Origin: Methylobacterium sp.
GTDB taxonomy: Bacteria; Pseudomonadota; Alphaproteobacteria; Rhizobiales; Beijerinckiaceae
NCBI GenBank assembly: GCA_020252865.1
Contig: JADCCH010000118.1
Span: forward strand, 1 to 9,330
Direction: 5' to 3'
Length of the DNA stretch: 9,330 nucleotides
In this document: positions 1 to 6,410 of the stretch, piece by piece
Position numbering within the stretch: the first letter of the stretch is position 1
Layout: each line of letters begins with the position of its first letter
Position numbers and translations under genes: made by a program
The notes under the pieces: generated by a model
What the model was told of the DNA's origin: nothing
The model's input: only the letters and a program-made list of their open reading frames with translations
The model's database searches: none

Positions 1-826
1 CGAGGAAGAGCGCGGCCATCGCGCGATGCTCTATGACCTTTATCGCCAGCGGTTTGGCGAGCATCTTCCGCCCATCCGCCGGGAGGATGTGAGCGACTTC
101 CTCACCCGTCGCCCGATGTGGTGGACCAAGAACCTGAAACCCGAGCAGATGCGCGCCGAAGCCGCGCTGATGGAAATCCAGGCCGCGAATTTCTATGATC
201 GCGCCGCCGCGCAGGCGCTCGACACGCGTCTGCGCGAAATGTTCCTGAGCCTCGCGGAGATCGAGCGCGGCCATGAGAGGAAGGCCGAGCGACTCGAAGG
301 TGAACTGCTCACCCAGGAGGCCGTGGAAGGTGAAAAGACCGCGAGCCACCGCCGGTTCGTGCTGACCTATGTGCAGCCGGGACTCGCCGGGCTGATCGAT
401 GGTTCGGTTTCCACGCTTGCGCCGCTCTTCGCGGCCGCCTTTGCCACGAAGAACAACTGGGAGACCTTCCTGGTCGGCCTCGCGGCTTCCATCGGCGCGG
501 GCATTTCCATGGGCATCACGGAAGCGATGAGCGATGACGGGAAGATTTCCGGTCGCGGGTCACCCTGGCTGCGCGGCATTGCCTGCGGGGTGATGACCAC
601 TGTTGGCGGCCTCGGGCATGCGCTGCCTTATCTCGTGCCGAACTCCGTGCCGAACGCCTTCTGGATTGCGACCTCGCTCGCCGCGGCCATCGTGGCGGTG
701 GAGTTGATGGCCATCGCCTGGATCCGCACGAAATACATGGAGACGCCGTTCATGCGCTCCATCATGCAGGTCATCGTGGGTGGCGCGCTGGTGCTGGCCG
801 TGGGCATCCTGATCGGCTCGTCCTGA
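1..826 (+). CDS. mbfA: MbfA-type ferritin-like/VIT1 iron exporter, 5' end outside window
   Basis: Inner-membrane protein that combines a cytoplasmic ferritin-like (rubrerythrin/Er) domain with a C-terminal VIT1 (CCC1) transporter domain. Characterised MbfA proteins of Agrobacterium and Bradyrhizobium export ferrous iron. The reading frame is already open at base 2, so the gene begins upstream of the window; the first visible ATG (base 26) lies inside the ferritin domain. Two ExxH-type iron ligand motifs are visible: EERGH at the very start and EIERGH about 85 residues later. After a short linker the VIT1 part begins at about base 360 with GLIDGSVSTLAPLFAAAF, followed by SMGITEAMSDDG and SGRGSPWLRG and three further hydrophobic segments. 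About 274 residues are visible. The family is usually about 325, so roughly 50 N-terminal residues are missing. The promoter, where an Irr site is typical of the family, is not in the window. The stop lies 60 bases before yifB. Confidence 0.88.
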   Translation, partial: EEERGHRAMLYDLYRQRFGEHLPPIRREDVSDFLTRRPMWWTKNLKPEQMRAEAALMEIQAANFYDRAAAQALDTRLREMFLSLAEIERGHERKAERLEGELLTQEAVEGEKTASHRRFVLTYVQPGLAGLIDGSVSTLAPLFAAAFATKNNWETFLVGLAASIGAGISMGITEAMSDDGKISGRGSPWLRGIACGVMTTVGGLGHALPYLVPNSVPNAFWIATSLAAAIVAVELMAIAWIRTKYMETPFMRSIMQVIVGGALVLAVGILIGSS

Positions 827-886
827 TCCCGGTTGCCATTTTGTTCCCAGCCGCTACGGTGTTGCGGGTTTTTTGGGGACGGGTTC

Positions 887-2416
887 ATGGTGTCACGCGT
901 CGCGACTGTCGCCTTCGAGGGGATCGAGGCGCGACCGGTCGATGTCCAGGTGCAGGTGGCGAGCGGGTTGGTGGCTTTCGTGCTCGTCGGCCTGCCGGAC
1001 AAGGCGGTGGCGGAATCGCGGGAGCGGGTTCGCGCCGCGCTCACCGCCTCCGGCCTCGCGCTGCCGGCGAAGCGCATCGTCGTCAATCTCGCCCCGGCCG
1101 ATCTGCCGAAGGAAGGCAGCCATTACGATCTCCCCATCGCGCTCGGCGTGATGGCCGCGATCGGCGCGATCCCTGCCGATGCGCTTGATGGATATTGTGT
1201 GCTGGGCGAACTCGCGCTTGATGGCTCGCTCTCGCCGGTCGCGGGCGTGTTGCCGGCGGCGATCTCCGCGCAAGGCCGGTCGCTCGGGCTCATCTGCCCC
1301 AGGGCGTCCGGGCCGGAAGCGGCCTGGGCCGGCGAGGCGATTGATATTCTGGCACCCCAGAACCTCATCCAGCTCGCGAACCACTTCAAAGGAACGCAGG
1401 TTTTGCGCCGGCCGGAGCCGGCCATGCGCACGGCGGATGGTGTGCTGCCCGATCTCGGCGACATCAAGGGGCAGGAAAGCGCCAAGCGCGCGCTGGAAAT
1501 CGCGGCCGCCGGCGGGCATCACCTGCTGATGGCCGGGCCGCCCGGCGCGGGCAAGTCCATGCTCGCGGCGCGGCTCCCATCCATCCTGCCACCGCTTGAG
1601 CCGCGCGAATTGCTGGAAGTCTCGATGGTGCATTCCATCGCCGGGCTTCTGGGGGATGGCGCGCTCACGGACCGGCGCCCGTTCCGCGCGCCGCACCATT
1701 CCGCGAGCATGGCCGCGCTGACCGGGGGCGGATTGCACGCGAAGCCCGGCGAGGTGAGCCTTGCGCATCGCGGCGTGCTCTTCCTCGATGAATTGCCGGA
1801 ATTCTCCGCCCAGGCGCTCGATTCCCTGCGCCAGCCCATCGAGACCGGCGAGGTGGTCGTCAGCCGCGCGAATCATCGCGCCACCTATCCCGCGCGGTTC
1901 CAACTCGTCGCGGCGATGAATCCCTGCCGCTGCGGCCGGGCGCTCGAAGCGGGCTATGCCTGCAAGCGCGCACCCAACGACAAATGCATGGCGCAGTATG
2001 TGGGGCGCCTTTCCGGCCCGCTGATCGACCGCTTCGACCTGCTGATCGAGGTCTCGGCAGTCGATCTCAACGATCTTCTGTTGCCGCCGCCGAAGGAACG
2101 TTCAGCCGATGTCGGAAAGCGGGTGGCGCGGGCGCGCGCCATCCAGCAATCGCGGTTCGAAGCCCTTGGCGCGCCGGATATCCGCACCAATGCCGCAGCG
2201 CCGGCCGCGCTGGTCGAGGAGATCGCCCGGCCCGATGCCGAGGGCGCGGCGCTTCTGCGGCAGGCGGCGGAGAAGCTGAAATTGTCGGCCCGCGCTTTCC
2301 ACCGCGTCCTGAAGGTCGGGCGCACGCTTGCAGACCTCGATGGCGAAGAGCATGTCTCGCGTCGCCATCTCGCGGAAGCCGTGGCCATGCGCGCCCGCGC
2401 GCTGGAAGCGGTTTAG
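887..2416 (+). CDS. yifB: YifB/ComM-family AAA+ ATPase (Mg-chelatase-like)
   Basis: Cytoplasmic AAA+ ATPase of 509 residues, the usual family length (E. coli YifB is about 506). ComM members in transformable bacteria are hexameric helicases that promote branch migration during recombination; the role in non-competent species is less clear. The N-terminal Lon-S16/ChlI-like domain (about 1-140) contains VGLPDKAVAESRERVRAAL and NLAPADLPKEGSHYDLPIA. The AAA+ core has Walker A GPPGAGKS (217-224), Walker B LFLDE (Asp301-Glu302) and the arginine region LIDRFDL. A four-cysteine motif (Cys347, 349, 359, 367) sits after AAMNP and is common in the family as a probable zinc site. The C-terminal Mg_chelatase_C domain follows. 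A TTG at 833 would add 18 unconserved residues. I chose the ATG at 887 because MVSRVATVAFEGIEA matches the family N-terminus and GGGGA lies just upstream (875-879). Confidence 0.93.
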   Translation: MVSRVATVAFEGIEARPVDVQVQVASGLVAFVLVGLPDKAVAESRERVRAALTASGLALPAKRIVVNLAPADLPKEGSHYDLPIALGVMAAIGAIPADALDGYCVLGELALDGSLSPVAGVLPAAISAQGRSLGLICPRASGPEAAWAGEAIDILAPQNLIQLANHFKGTQVLRRPEPAMRTADGVLPDLGDIKGQESAKRALEIAAAGGHHLLMAGPPGAGKSMLAARLPSILPPLEPRELLEVSMVHSIAGLLGDGALTDRRPFRAPHHSASMAALTGGGLHAKPGEVSLAHRGVLFLDELPEFSAQALDSLRQPIETGEVVVSRANHRATYPARFQLVAAMNPCRCGRALEAGYACKRAPNDKCMAQYVGRLSGPLIDRFDLLIEVSAVDLNDLLLPPPKERSADVGKRVARARAIQQSRFEALGAPDIRTNAAAPAALVEEIARPDAEGAALLRQAAEKLKLSARAFHRVLKVGRTLADLDGEEHVSRRHLAEAVAMRARALEAV

Positions 2417-2417
2417 A

Positions 2418-2463
2418 GCATGCTGTGAAAAAGTGGAATCCGGTTTTTCACAAAAAAGCATGC
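2418..2463. repeat. Palindromic element 1 (GCATGC-bounded hairpin)
   Basis: Two GCATGC boxes (2418-2423 and 2458-2463) flank an inner perfect inverted repeat GTGAAAAA (2425-2432) / TTTTTCAC (2444-2451) around an 11-base loop. It starts 2 bases after the yifB stop. The core GAAAAAGTGGAATCCGGTTTTTC resembles the AAGTGGAAACCGG-type intergenic palindromes I know from Rhizobiales genomes; that resemblance is from memory, not a search. It may act as a 3'-end or terminator structure for yifB, although no U-tract follows on the + strand. Confidence 0.75.
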
Positions 2464-2480
2464 GATAATAATAAGATAAG

Positions 2481-2514
2481 AGCATGATGTGCTTCCGTCT
2501 GAACACATCATGCT
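2481..2514. repeat. Palindromic element 2 (perfect 11-bp stem)
   Basis: AGCATGATGTG (2481-2491) and CACATCATGCT (2504-2514) are perfect reverse complements around a 12-base loop. The stem can continue inside the loop with TTC (2493-2495) / GAA (2501-2503) past one unpaired C. It lies 17 bases after element 1, separated by the AT-rich stretch 2464-2480. The AGCATGATG arm is typical in style of Rhizobiales dispersed palindromes. There is no adjacent T-run, so it is not a canonical intrinsic terminator. Confidence 0.8.
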
Positions 2515-2516
2515 TT

Positions 2517-2556
2517 AGAGCGGACTCCTATCTGATTTAATCAGGCCGTCCGCTCT
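2517..2556. repeat. Palindromic element 3 (two-stem hairpin)
   Basis: Outer arms AGAGCGGAC (2517-2525) and GTCCGCTCT (2548-2556) are perfect reverse complements. Inside lies a second perfect pair CTGATT (2532-2537) / AATCAG (2539-2544) around a single T, with asymmetric unpaired bases TCCTAT and GCC between the stems. It begins 2 bases after element 2 and ends 24 bases before the first in-frame ATG of the kinase frame. The long imperfect hairpin could form in RNA or as a cruciform. No second copy was seen in the window. Confidence 0.8.
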
Positions 2557-2670
2557 CATTCCCTGTTATTTCACGCAAGAATGCTCGAGAGCCAGGGTGA
2601 ACGGAAGCTTCCCTTAAGCAGAAGCGGTGATTCCGGAATCCGCCCAAGGCGTTGTTCACCATCGCGCGCC

Positions 2671-4479
2671 ATGCTGGCCCCGAAGAACAAGAAAACCAGC
2701 CACAAGATCAGTCTGGTGGGCGTCATGTTTGGGGTGAATGCGGCGGGGCTCGCCTGGGCTCTTGCCTCGAGTCTGGGCGCGGTTGCGATCCTGGCGCTGG
2801 CGATCTGCCTATGGCTGATCGCCGATCAGCGCCGGCAGCGCGCGGCGCTTGCGGCTCTGGCAGCCGAGCGTGCCAGGCTGGCCGACCGGCTGGAGCGCAT
2901 TGGCCGTGCTCAGGCCGAGGTCGAGGCGGCAAATGAAGCGAAATCGCGCTTTCTGGCCACGGTAAGCCATGAAATCCGCACGCCGCTCAATGGCGTTCTG
3001 GGCATGGCCGACCTGATGCTCGACACGCGCCTTGACCCCGAGCAGGCGAATTACGCGCGCGCCATCAAGACCTCCGGCGAGGCCCTGCTGACCCTCATCG
3101 AGGAGATTCTCGATTTCTCGCGCATCGAGGCCGGCAAGCTGACCATCGCCGAGGAGGAGGTGGAGATCGTGCCGCTCCTTGAGGGCGTCGTGGAATTGCT
3201 GGCACCTCGGGCGCAGGGCAAGGGCCTTGAAATTGCCGCGCTTCTTGCGAGCGATTTTCCGTCGATCATTCGCGCCGATGGCAATCGCCTCCGGCAGATC
3301 GTCACCAACCTCGCAGGCAATGGGGTGAAGTTCACCGAACGCGGCGGGGTGGGCCTCACCCTTGCGCGGCAGGGCGAGCACAGCCTGGCCATCCGCATCG
3401 CCGATACCGGGCCGGGCATTCCCGAGGGCCGGCAGGAAGCGATTTTCGCCGAGTTCGAACAGGCAGATCGTGAAACCGCCGCCTGCCATGGCGGCACCGG
3501 GCTGGGCCTCGCGATCTCCCGTCGCCTCGCGCGGCTGATGGGTGGCGACATCACTCTGGAAAGCACCGAGGGACAAGGCTCCGTCTTCACCCTGCTGCTG
3601 CCGCTGGAAACGCCGCAATCCGCTGCCTCGCCACGCGCCGAGGCGGTTCCCGAACTTGCAGGCCGGCGCGTGCTGGTGGTGAGCGCCGGCGCTTTCGAGG
3701 GGCGCTTCATCGCCCGCACCCTGGCGGAGGTCGAGGCGGAAACGCGTCATGCGACCTCGCCCGCCGAAGCCCTTGGGACGATCCGCGACTTCCGGCCGGA
3801 TCTGATGATGATCGATGCAGCCCTCGGGCCGGAGGATGCGCGCGCGCTGGTCTCGGCCGGAAATGCGGTCGGCTGCCGCCGAAATCTCGTGCTTCTCTCG
3901 CCCTTCGAGCGCCGCGCCTTCGGGGCGCCGCAGGCGGCCGGGTTCGATCGCTATCTGGTCAAGCCCGTGCGTCGCCGCTCGCTTCTCGCCCAGCTCACCG
4001 ATTGGGAACCCGGCCAGCCTGGCAGGAACACCACGGCCGAAGGGGAGACGCTGCTCGCCGAGCCGCTCCTCGGCCGGCGGGTGCTGATTGCCGAGGACAA
4101 CGATATCAACGCCCTGCTGGCCGGCCGCCTGGTGGAGCGGCTCGGAGGAAAGCCGATCCGCGCCTCCACGGGCCGCGAGGCGCTGGATCTGCTGCAGGCG
4201 AGCATCACGCCCGGCGGAACGCCATTCGATTGCGTGCTGTTCGACGTGCGCATGCCCGAACTTGACGGCCTTTCCGCCCTTGCGCAGTGGCGGGCGGTGG
4301 AAAAGCGCCTGAAACGCCAGCCGGTGCCGGCAATCGCGCTCACGGCCAATGCCTTCCGGGAAGATCGCGAGGCCTGCCTTGCGGCCGGCTTCGACGCCTT
4401 CCTCGCCAAGCCACTCGACCGAGAGCCCTTCCTGCTGGCGCTGGATCGGCTGCTGAAGGAGCGCCGCGCCGTCGCTTGA
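2671..4479 (+). CDS. Membrane-anchored hybrid sensor histidine kinase with two receiver domains
   Basis: 602-residue hybrid histidine kinase. A hydrophobic stretch (about 13-51) gives one or two membrane segments with no periplasmic domain. A charged, probably coiled-coil linker (about 53-92) follows directly, so no PAS, HAMP or other sensor domain is seen. The HisKA H-box is [10 protein letters not shown] with phospho-acceptor His100. The HATPase has the N-box [11 protein letters not shown]1 DTGPGIP, F-box FAEFEQAD and G2 [10 protein letters not shown]. Receiver 1 keeps Asp382 and Lys431 but has Ser338-Ala339 where the Mg-binding acidic pair belongs, so it is probably a pseudo-receiver. Receiver 2 looks complete: Glu475-Asp476, phospho-acceptor Asp525, Lys580. 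The frame is open to an ATG at 2581, but the codons from 2581 to 2670 are unlike the gene body (17 of 30 GC3, with TTA and AGA; 25 of 30 in the next 30). I therefore prefer 2671; 2725 is also possible. No partner regulator is adjacent, and the substrate pathway is unknown. Confidence 0.88.
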   Translation: MLAPKNKKTSHKISLVGVMFGVNAAGLAWALASSLGAVAILALAICLWLIADQRRQRAALAALAAERARLADRLERIGRAQAEVEAANEAKSRFLATVSHEIRTPLNGVLGMADLMLDTRLDPEQANYARAIKTSGEALLTLIEEILDFSRIEAGKLTIAEEEVEIVPLLEGVVELLAPRAQGKGLEIAALLASDFPSIIRADGNRLRQIVTNLAGNGVKFTERGGVGLTLARQGEHSLAIRIADTGPGIPEGRQEAIFAEFEQADRETAACHGGTGLGLAISRRLARLMGGDITLESTEGQGSVFTLLLPLETPQSAASPRAEAVPELAGRRVLVVSAGAFEGRFIARTLAEVEAETRHATSPAEALGTIRDFRPDLMMIDAALGPEDARALVSAGNAVGCRRNLVLLSPFERRAFGAPQAAGFDRYLVKPVRRRSLLAQLTDWEPGQPGRNTTAEGETLLAEPLLGRRVLIAEDNDINALLAGRLVERLGGKPIRASTGREALDLLQASITPGGTPFDCVLFDVRMPELDGLSALAQWRAVEKRLKRQPVPAIALTANAFREDREACLAAGFDAFLAKPLDREPFLLALDRLLKERRAVA

Positions 4480-4487
4480 TCGCGGCT

Positions 4488-4505
4488 CGGTCATGACTTC
4501 GTCAC
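4488..4505 (+). promoter_or_regulatory. PHO-box-like direct repeat upstream of olsB
   Basis: CGGTCAT (4488-4494), a 4-base spacer, then TCGTCAC (4499-4505). GTCAT and GTCAC are exactly 11 bases apart, the spacing of PhoB half-sites (consensus CTGTCAT-N4-CTGTCAC/T). By my count 6 of 7 and 5 of 7 positions match. It lies 71 bases before the olsB ATG. Ornithine lipids accumulate under phosphate limitation in rhizobia in a PhoB-dependent way, which makes the location meaningful. The spacer is not AT-rich and no good -10 follows, so this remains a candidate only. Confidence 0.3.
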
Positions 4506-4529
4506 GAATATCGGGCAACTGCTTTGCCA

Positions 4530-4563
4530 GCCGGTGCGGGTTTCCCTTCGGAAACATACCGGC
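4530..4563 (+). promoter_or_regulatory. Hairpin in the olsB leader abutting the RBS
   Basis: Outer stem GCCGGT (4530-4535) pairs with ACCGGC (4558-4563). Inner stem GTTTCC (4540-4545) pairs with GGAAAC (4550-4555) around the tetraloop CTTC. An asymmetric internal loop (4536-4539 versus 4556-4557) separates them. The last paired base is immediately followed by the AGGAG ribosome binding site. Folding could influence ribosome access to olsB or protect the 5' end. No T-run follows, so it is not a terminator for the upstream kinase gene. Confidence 0.45.
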
Positions 4564-4568
4564 AGGAG
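4564..4568 (+). promoter_or_regulatory. Ribosome binding site AGGAG for olsB
   Basis: AGGAG ends 8 bases before the ATG at 4577. It is the best Shine-Dalgarno match in front of any gene in the window and decides the start of olsB against the ATGs at 4493 and 4721. Confidence 0.75.
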
Positions 4569-4576
4569 AGCCTGCC

Positions 4577-5539
4577 ATGCTTCGCCCGCGCTCCGGCGCG
4601 TCCGCCGTATCCGTCTCTTCCAACCGCGGCTGGGGCGCGCTGGCCCCAGTCCCCCGCTTTTCCCGCGAACTGGTCACACGCCTCAACCCCACCGAACGGA
4701 TTGTGCGCGATACCGGCGGCATGCCGGACATCCTCGGCCGGATCGGCGATCTCGAAGTGCGCCTCGCGCGCACGACGAAGGATATTCGCCGCTGCCAGCG
4801 CCTGCGCTTCAAGGTGTTCTACGAGGAGATGGGCGCCAGGGCCGATGCACGCGGCTTCCTCTCGCGGCGCGACATCGACCCTTATGACCGGCTCTGCGAC
4901 CACATCATGGTTGTCGACCGCAAGGGCAAGATCAATCGCCTCGGCCAGGTGAAGCCGAAGGTGATCGGCACTTACCGGCTGCTGAGATCGGATGTGGCCG
5001 AGGCGGCCGGCGTCGATTTCTATACCGCGGGCGAATATGATCTCTCCCGTTTTCACGAGGTCAATCGCGGCCTCCGGCTCCTGGAACTCGGTCGCTCCTG
5101 CGTGCTCAAGCCCTATCGCAACAAGCGGACCGTGGAGCTGCTCTGGCACGGTGTCTGGAGCTATATCCTGCATCATCGCATCGAGGTGATGTTCGGATGC
5201 GCGAGCTTCGAGGGCATCGAGCCCGAAGCCCTCTCGCCGGCGCTCGCCTTCCTGGAGCATTACGCCGCGGGCAACCGCGATGCCCGCGTGAAGGCGCTGC
5301 CGGGCCGGCATGTGCGGATGGATCGCCTGCCCCGCGAGGCGGTGGACATCAAGGCCGCGATGAAGGCGCTGCCGCCGCTCATCAAGGGCTATCTGCGCCT
5401 CGGCGCGACCTTCGGTGATGGCGCGGTGATCGATCACCAGTTCGGCACGACGGATGTTTTCGTCACGCTCCGCGTGGCCGATATCGACCCGCGCTACATC
5501 GAGCATTATGGCGCGGATGCGAGCCGCTACGCCGCCTGA
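4577..5539 (+). CDS. olsB: OlsB-type L-ornithine N-acyltransferase (GNAT, COG3176-like)
   Basis: 320-residue GNAT-fold acyltransferase. OlsB moves a 3-hydroxyacyl group from acyl carrier protein to the alpha-amino group of ornithine, giving lyso-ornithine lipid; OlsA then adds the second chain. Family blocks in order: RIGDLEVRLARTTKDIRRCQ (from residue 55), RLRFKVFYEEMGA, YDRLCDHIMVVD, VIGTYRLLR, LLELGRSCVLKPYRNKRTVE, LLWHGVWSYI and FGCASFEG (Gly207-Cys208). The ATG at 4577 follows AGGAG at proper distance. The ATG at 4493 would only translate the leader hairpin, and 4721 would cut the protein to the conserved part. With the chosen start there is a 48-residue Ser/Arg/Pro-rich extension before the conserved domain. 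No olsA is visible nearby, which is also the case in some rhizobia. The gene lies 97 bases after the kinase and is convergent with the SDR gene. Substrate assignment is by family resemblance; other COG3176 acyltransferases are possible. Confidence 0.82.
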   Translation: MLRPRSGASAVSVSSNRGWGALAPVPRFSRELVTRLNPTERIVRDTGGMPDILGRIGDLEVRLARTTKDIRRCQRLRFKVFYEEMGARADARGFLSRRDIDPYDRLCDHIMVVDRKGKINRLGQVKPKVIGTYRLLRSDVAEAAGVDFYTAGEYDLSRFHEVNRGLRLLELGRSCVLKPYRNKRTVELLWHGVWSYILHHRIEVMFGCASFEGIEPEALSPALAFLEHYAAGNRDARVKALPGRHVRMDRLPREAVDIKAAMKALPPLIKGYLRLGATFGDGAVIDHQFGTTDVFVTLRVADIDPRYIEHYGADASRYAA

Positions 5540-5548
5540 AGGCCGGTT

Positions 5549-6403
5549 TCAGAGGCAGGCCCGCAGCCCTTCCCGATAGGTGGGACAGCGGAAGCGGTAG
5601 CGGAGCGCGGAGCGGATCAGCCCATTCGCGACACATTTGTTCTCGCCGTAGAAGCTGCGCCCCATCTCGGAGAGTTCAGCCGCCTCGAAAGGGATATCCG
5701 GCGGCACGGGAAGCCCAAGCAGCAATGCGGCAAATTCCACCACATCCTGCGGCGGCGCGGGCTCGTGATCCGTGAGGTTGAAGGTGCCGAGCCGGCCGTC
5801 ATGGCGGCTCGCGGCCAAAAGCGCCCCTGCAATATCCGCGACATGGATGCGGTTGAACATCTGCCCCGGCTTGATGATGCGGCGCGCGGTGCCGGAGCGC
5901 AGGTTGTCGATGGCCGAACGCCCCGGCCCATAGATGCCGGAGAGGCGGAAAATCCCGAGATCGCACGCCTTCTCCTGCGCGAAAGCCTGCCAACCCTCCT
6001 CGGCCGCGACACGCTGGCGCGCGCGCGGCGCAATGGGCCGGAGCGGGCTTTCCTCATCCACCCATTGCCCGTCATGGTCACCATAGACGCCGATGGTGGA
6101 GAGATACATCACGCGCTTCAGCGCGGGCGAGGCCGCAAGCGCCTTGTGCAACACGCGCAGGGCCGGATCGCCGCGATCGCCGGGCGGAGCGGAAACAAGC
6201 ACATGGCTTGCGCCCGCGATCGCGGCTTCCAGTTCGGGCGAGGCCTGTTCGCCATCGAAGGGCAGGGCGTTCCAGCCCTCGCCGCGCAATCGCGCGACTT
6301 TCTCTGGCGAACGCGCCGTAACGACGATGGAGGGGAACAGCTCGCGCGCTTCCAGGGCGAATGCGCGAGCCGAATAGCCAAAACCAAGGATCAGGAGATT
6401 CAT
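5549..6403 (-). CDS. Atypical SDR / NAD(P)-dependent epimerase-like protein (YeeZ-like)
   Basis: 284-residue Rossmann-fold protein of the extended SDR (COG0451) type. The nucleotide-binding motif is at the N-terminus, LILGFGYSA (Gly7, Gly9, Ala12). YLSTIGVYGD (100-109) is the serine segment, and FRLSGIYGPGRS (152-163) and NRIHVADIA are typical of the family. The position of the catalytic YxxxK reads RARQR (Arg127, Arg131), so the usual Tyr and Lys are absent, as in YeeZ-like atypical SDRs. Classical dehydrogenase activity is therefore doubtful. The start is taken at the ATG whose first base is 6403, because it directly precedes the beta strand of the Rossmann fold. A TTG at 6439 would add 12 residues overlapping queG. 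The ATG lies 7 bases after the queG stop, which suggests translational coupling, and no clear Shine-Dalgarno is present. The substrate is unknown. The stop is 9 bases from the convergent olsB stop. Confidence 0.8.
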   Translation of the reverse strand: MNLLILGFGYSARAFALEARELFPSIVVTARSPEKVARLRGEGWNALPFDGEQASPELEAAIAGASHVLVSAPPGDRGDPALRVLHKALAASPALKRVMYLSTIGVYGDHDGQWVDEESPLRPIAPRARQRVAAEEGWQAFAQEKACDLGIFRLSGIYGPGRSAIDNLRSGTARRIIKPGQMFNRIHVADIAGALLAASRHDGRLGTFNLTDHEPAPPQDVVEFAALLLGLPVPPDIPFEAAELSEMGRSFYGENKCVANGLIRSALRYRFRCPTYREGLRACL

Positions 6404-6410
6404 GCCGGTT

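Noticed and set aside
851..874. Possible terminator between mbfA and yifB (CCGC/GCGG plus a T-run)
   Set aside because: Only four base pairs around a nine-base loop; too weak, although the T-run at 869-874 is real.
893..1903. 336-residue minus-strand frame across yifB
   Set aside because: Shadow of yifB; Arg/Gly-rich with no motif, no start signal or independent support.
4493..4576. Longer olsB start at ATG 4493
   Set aside because: It would translate the leader hairpin and the RBS, has no Shine-Dalgarno of its own, and adds unconserved residues.
2809..4812. 667-residue open frame on the minus strand across the kinase gene
   Set aside because: It is antisense to a gene with complete HisKA, HATPase and receiver motifs, shows no recognisable domain, and is explained by high GC3 on the coding strand.
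4502..5506. 334-residue minus-strand frame across olsB
   Set aside because: Shadow frame opposite a conserved GNAT gene; composition typical of antisense high-GC frames.
5536..5552. Small inverted repeat CTGAA/TTCAG spanning the convergent olsB and SDR stops
   Set aside because: A five-bp stem with no T-run; chance is likely, and the bases are fixed partly by the two TGA stop codons.
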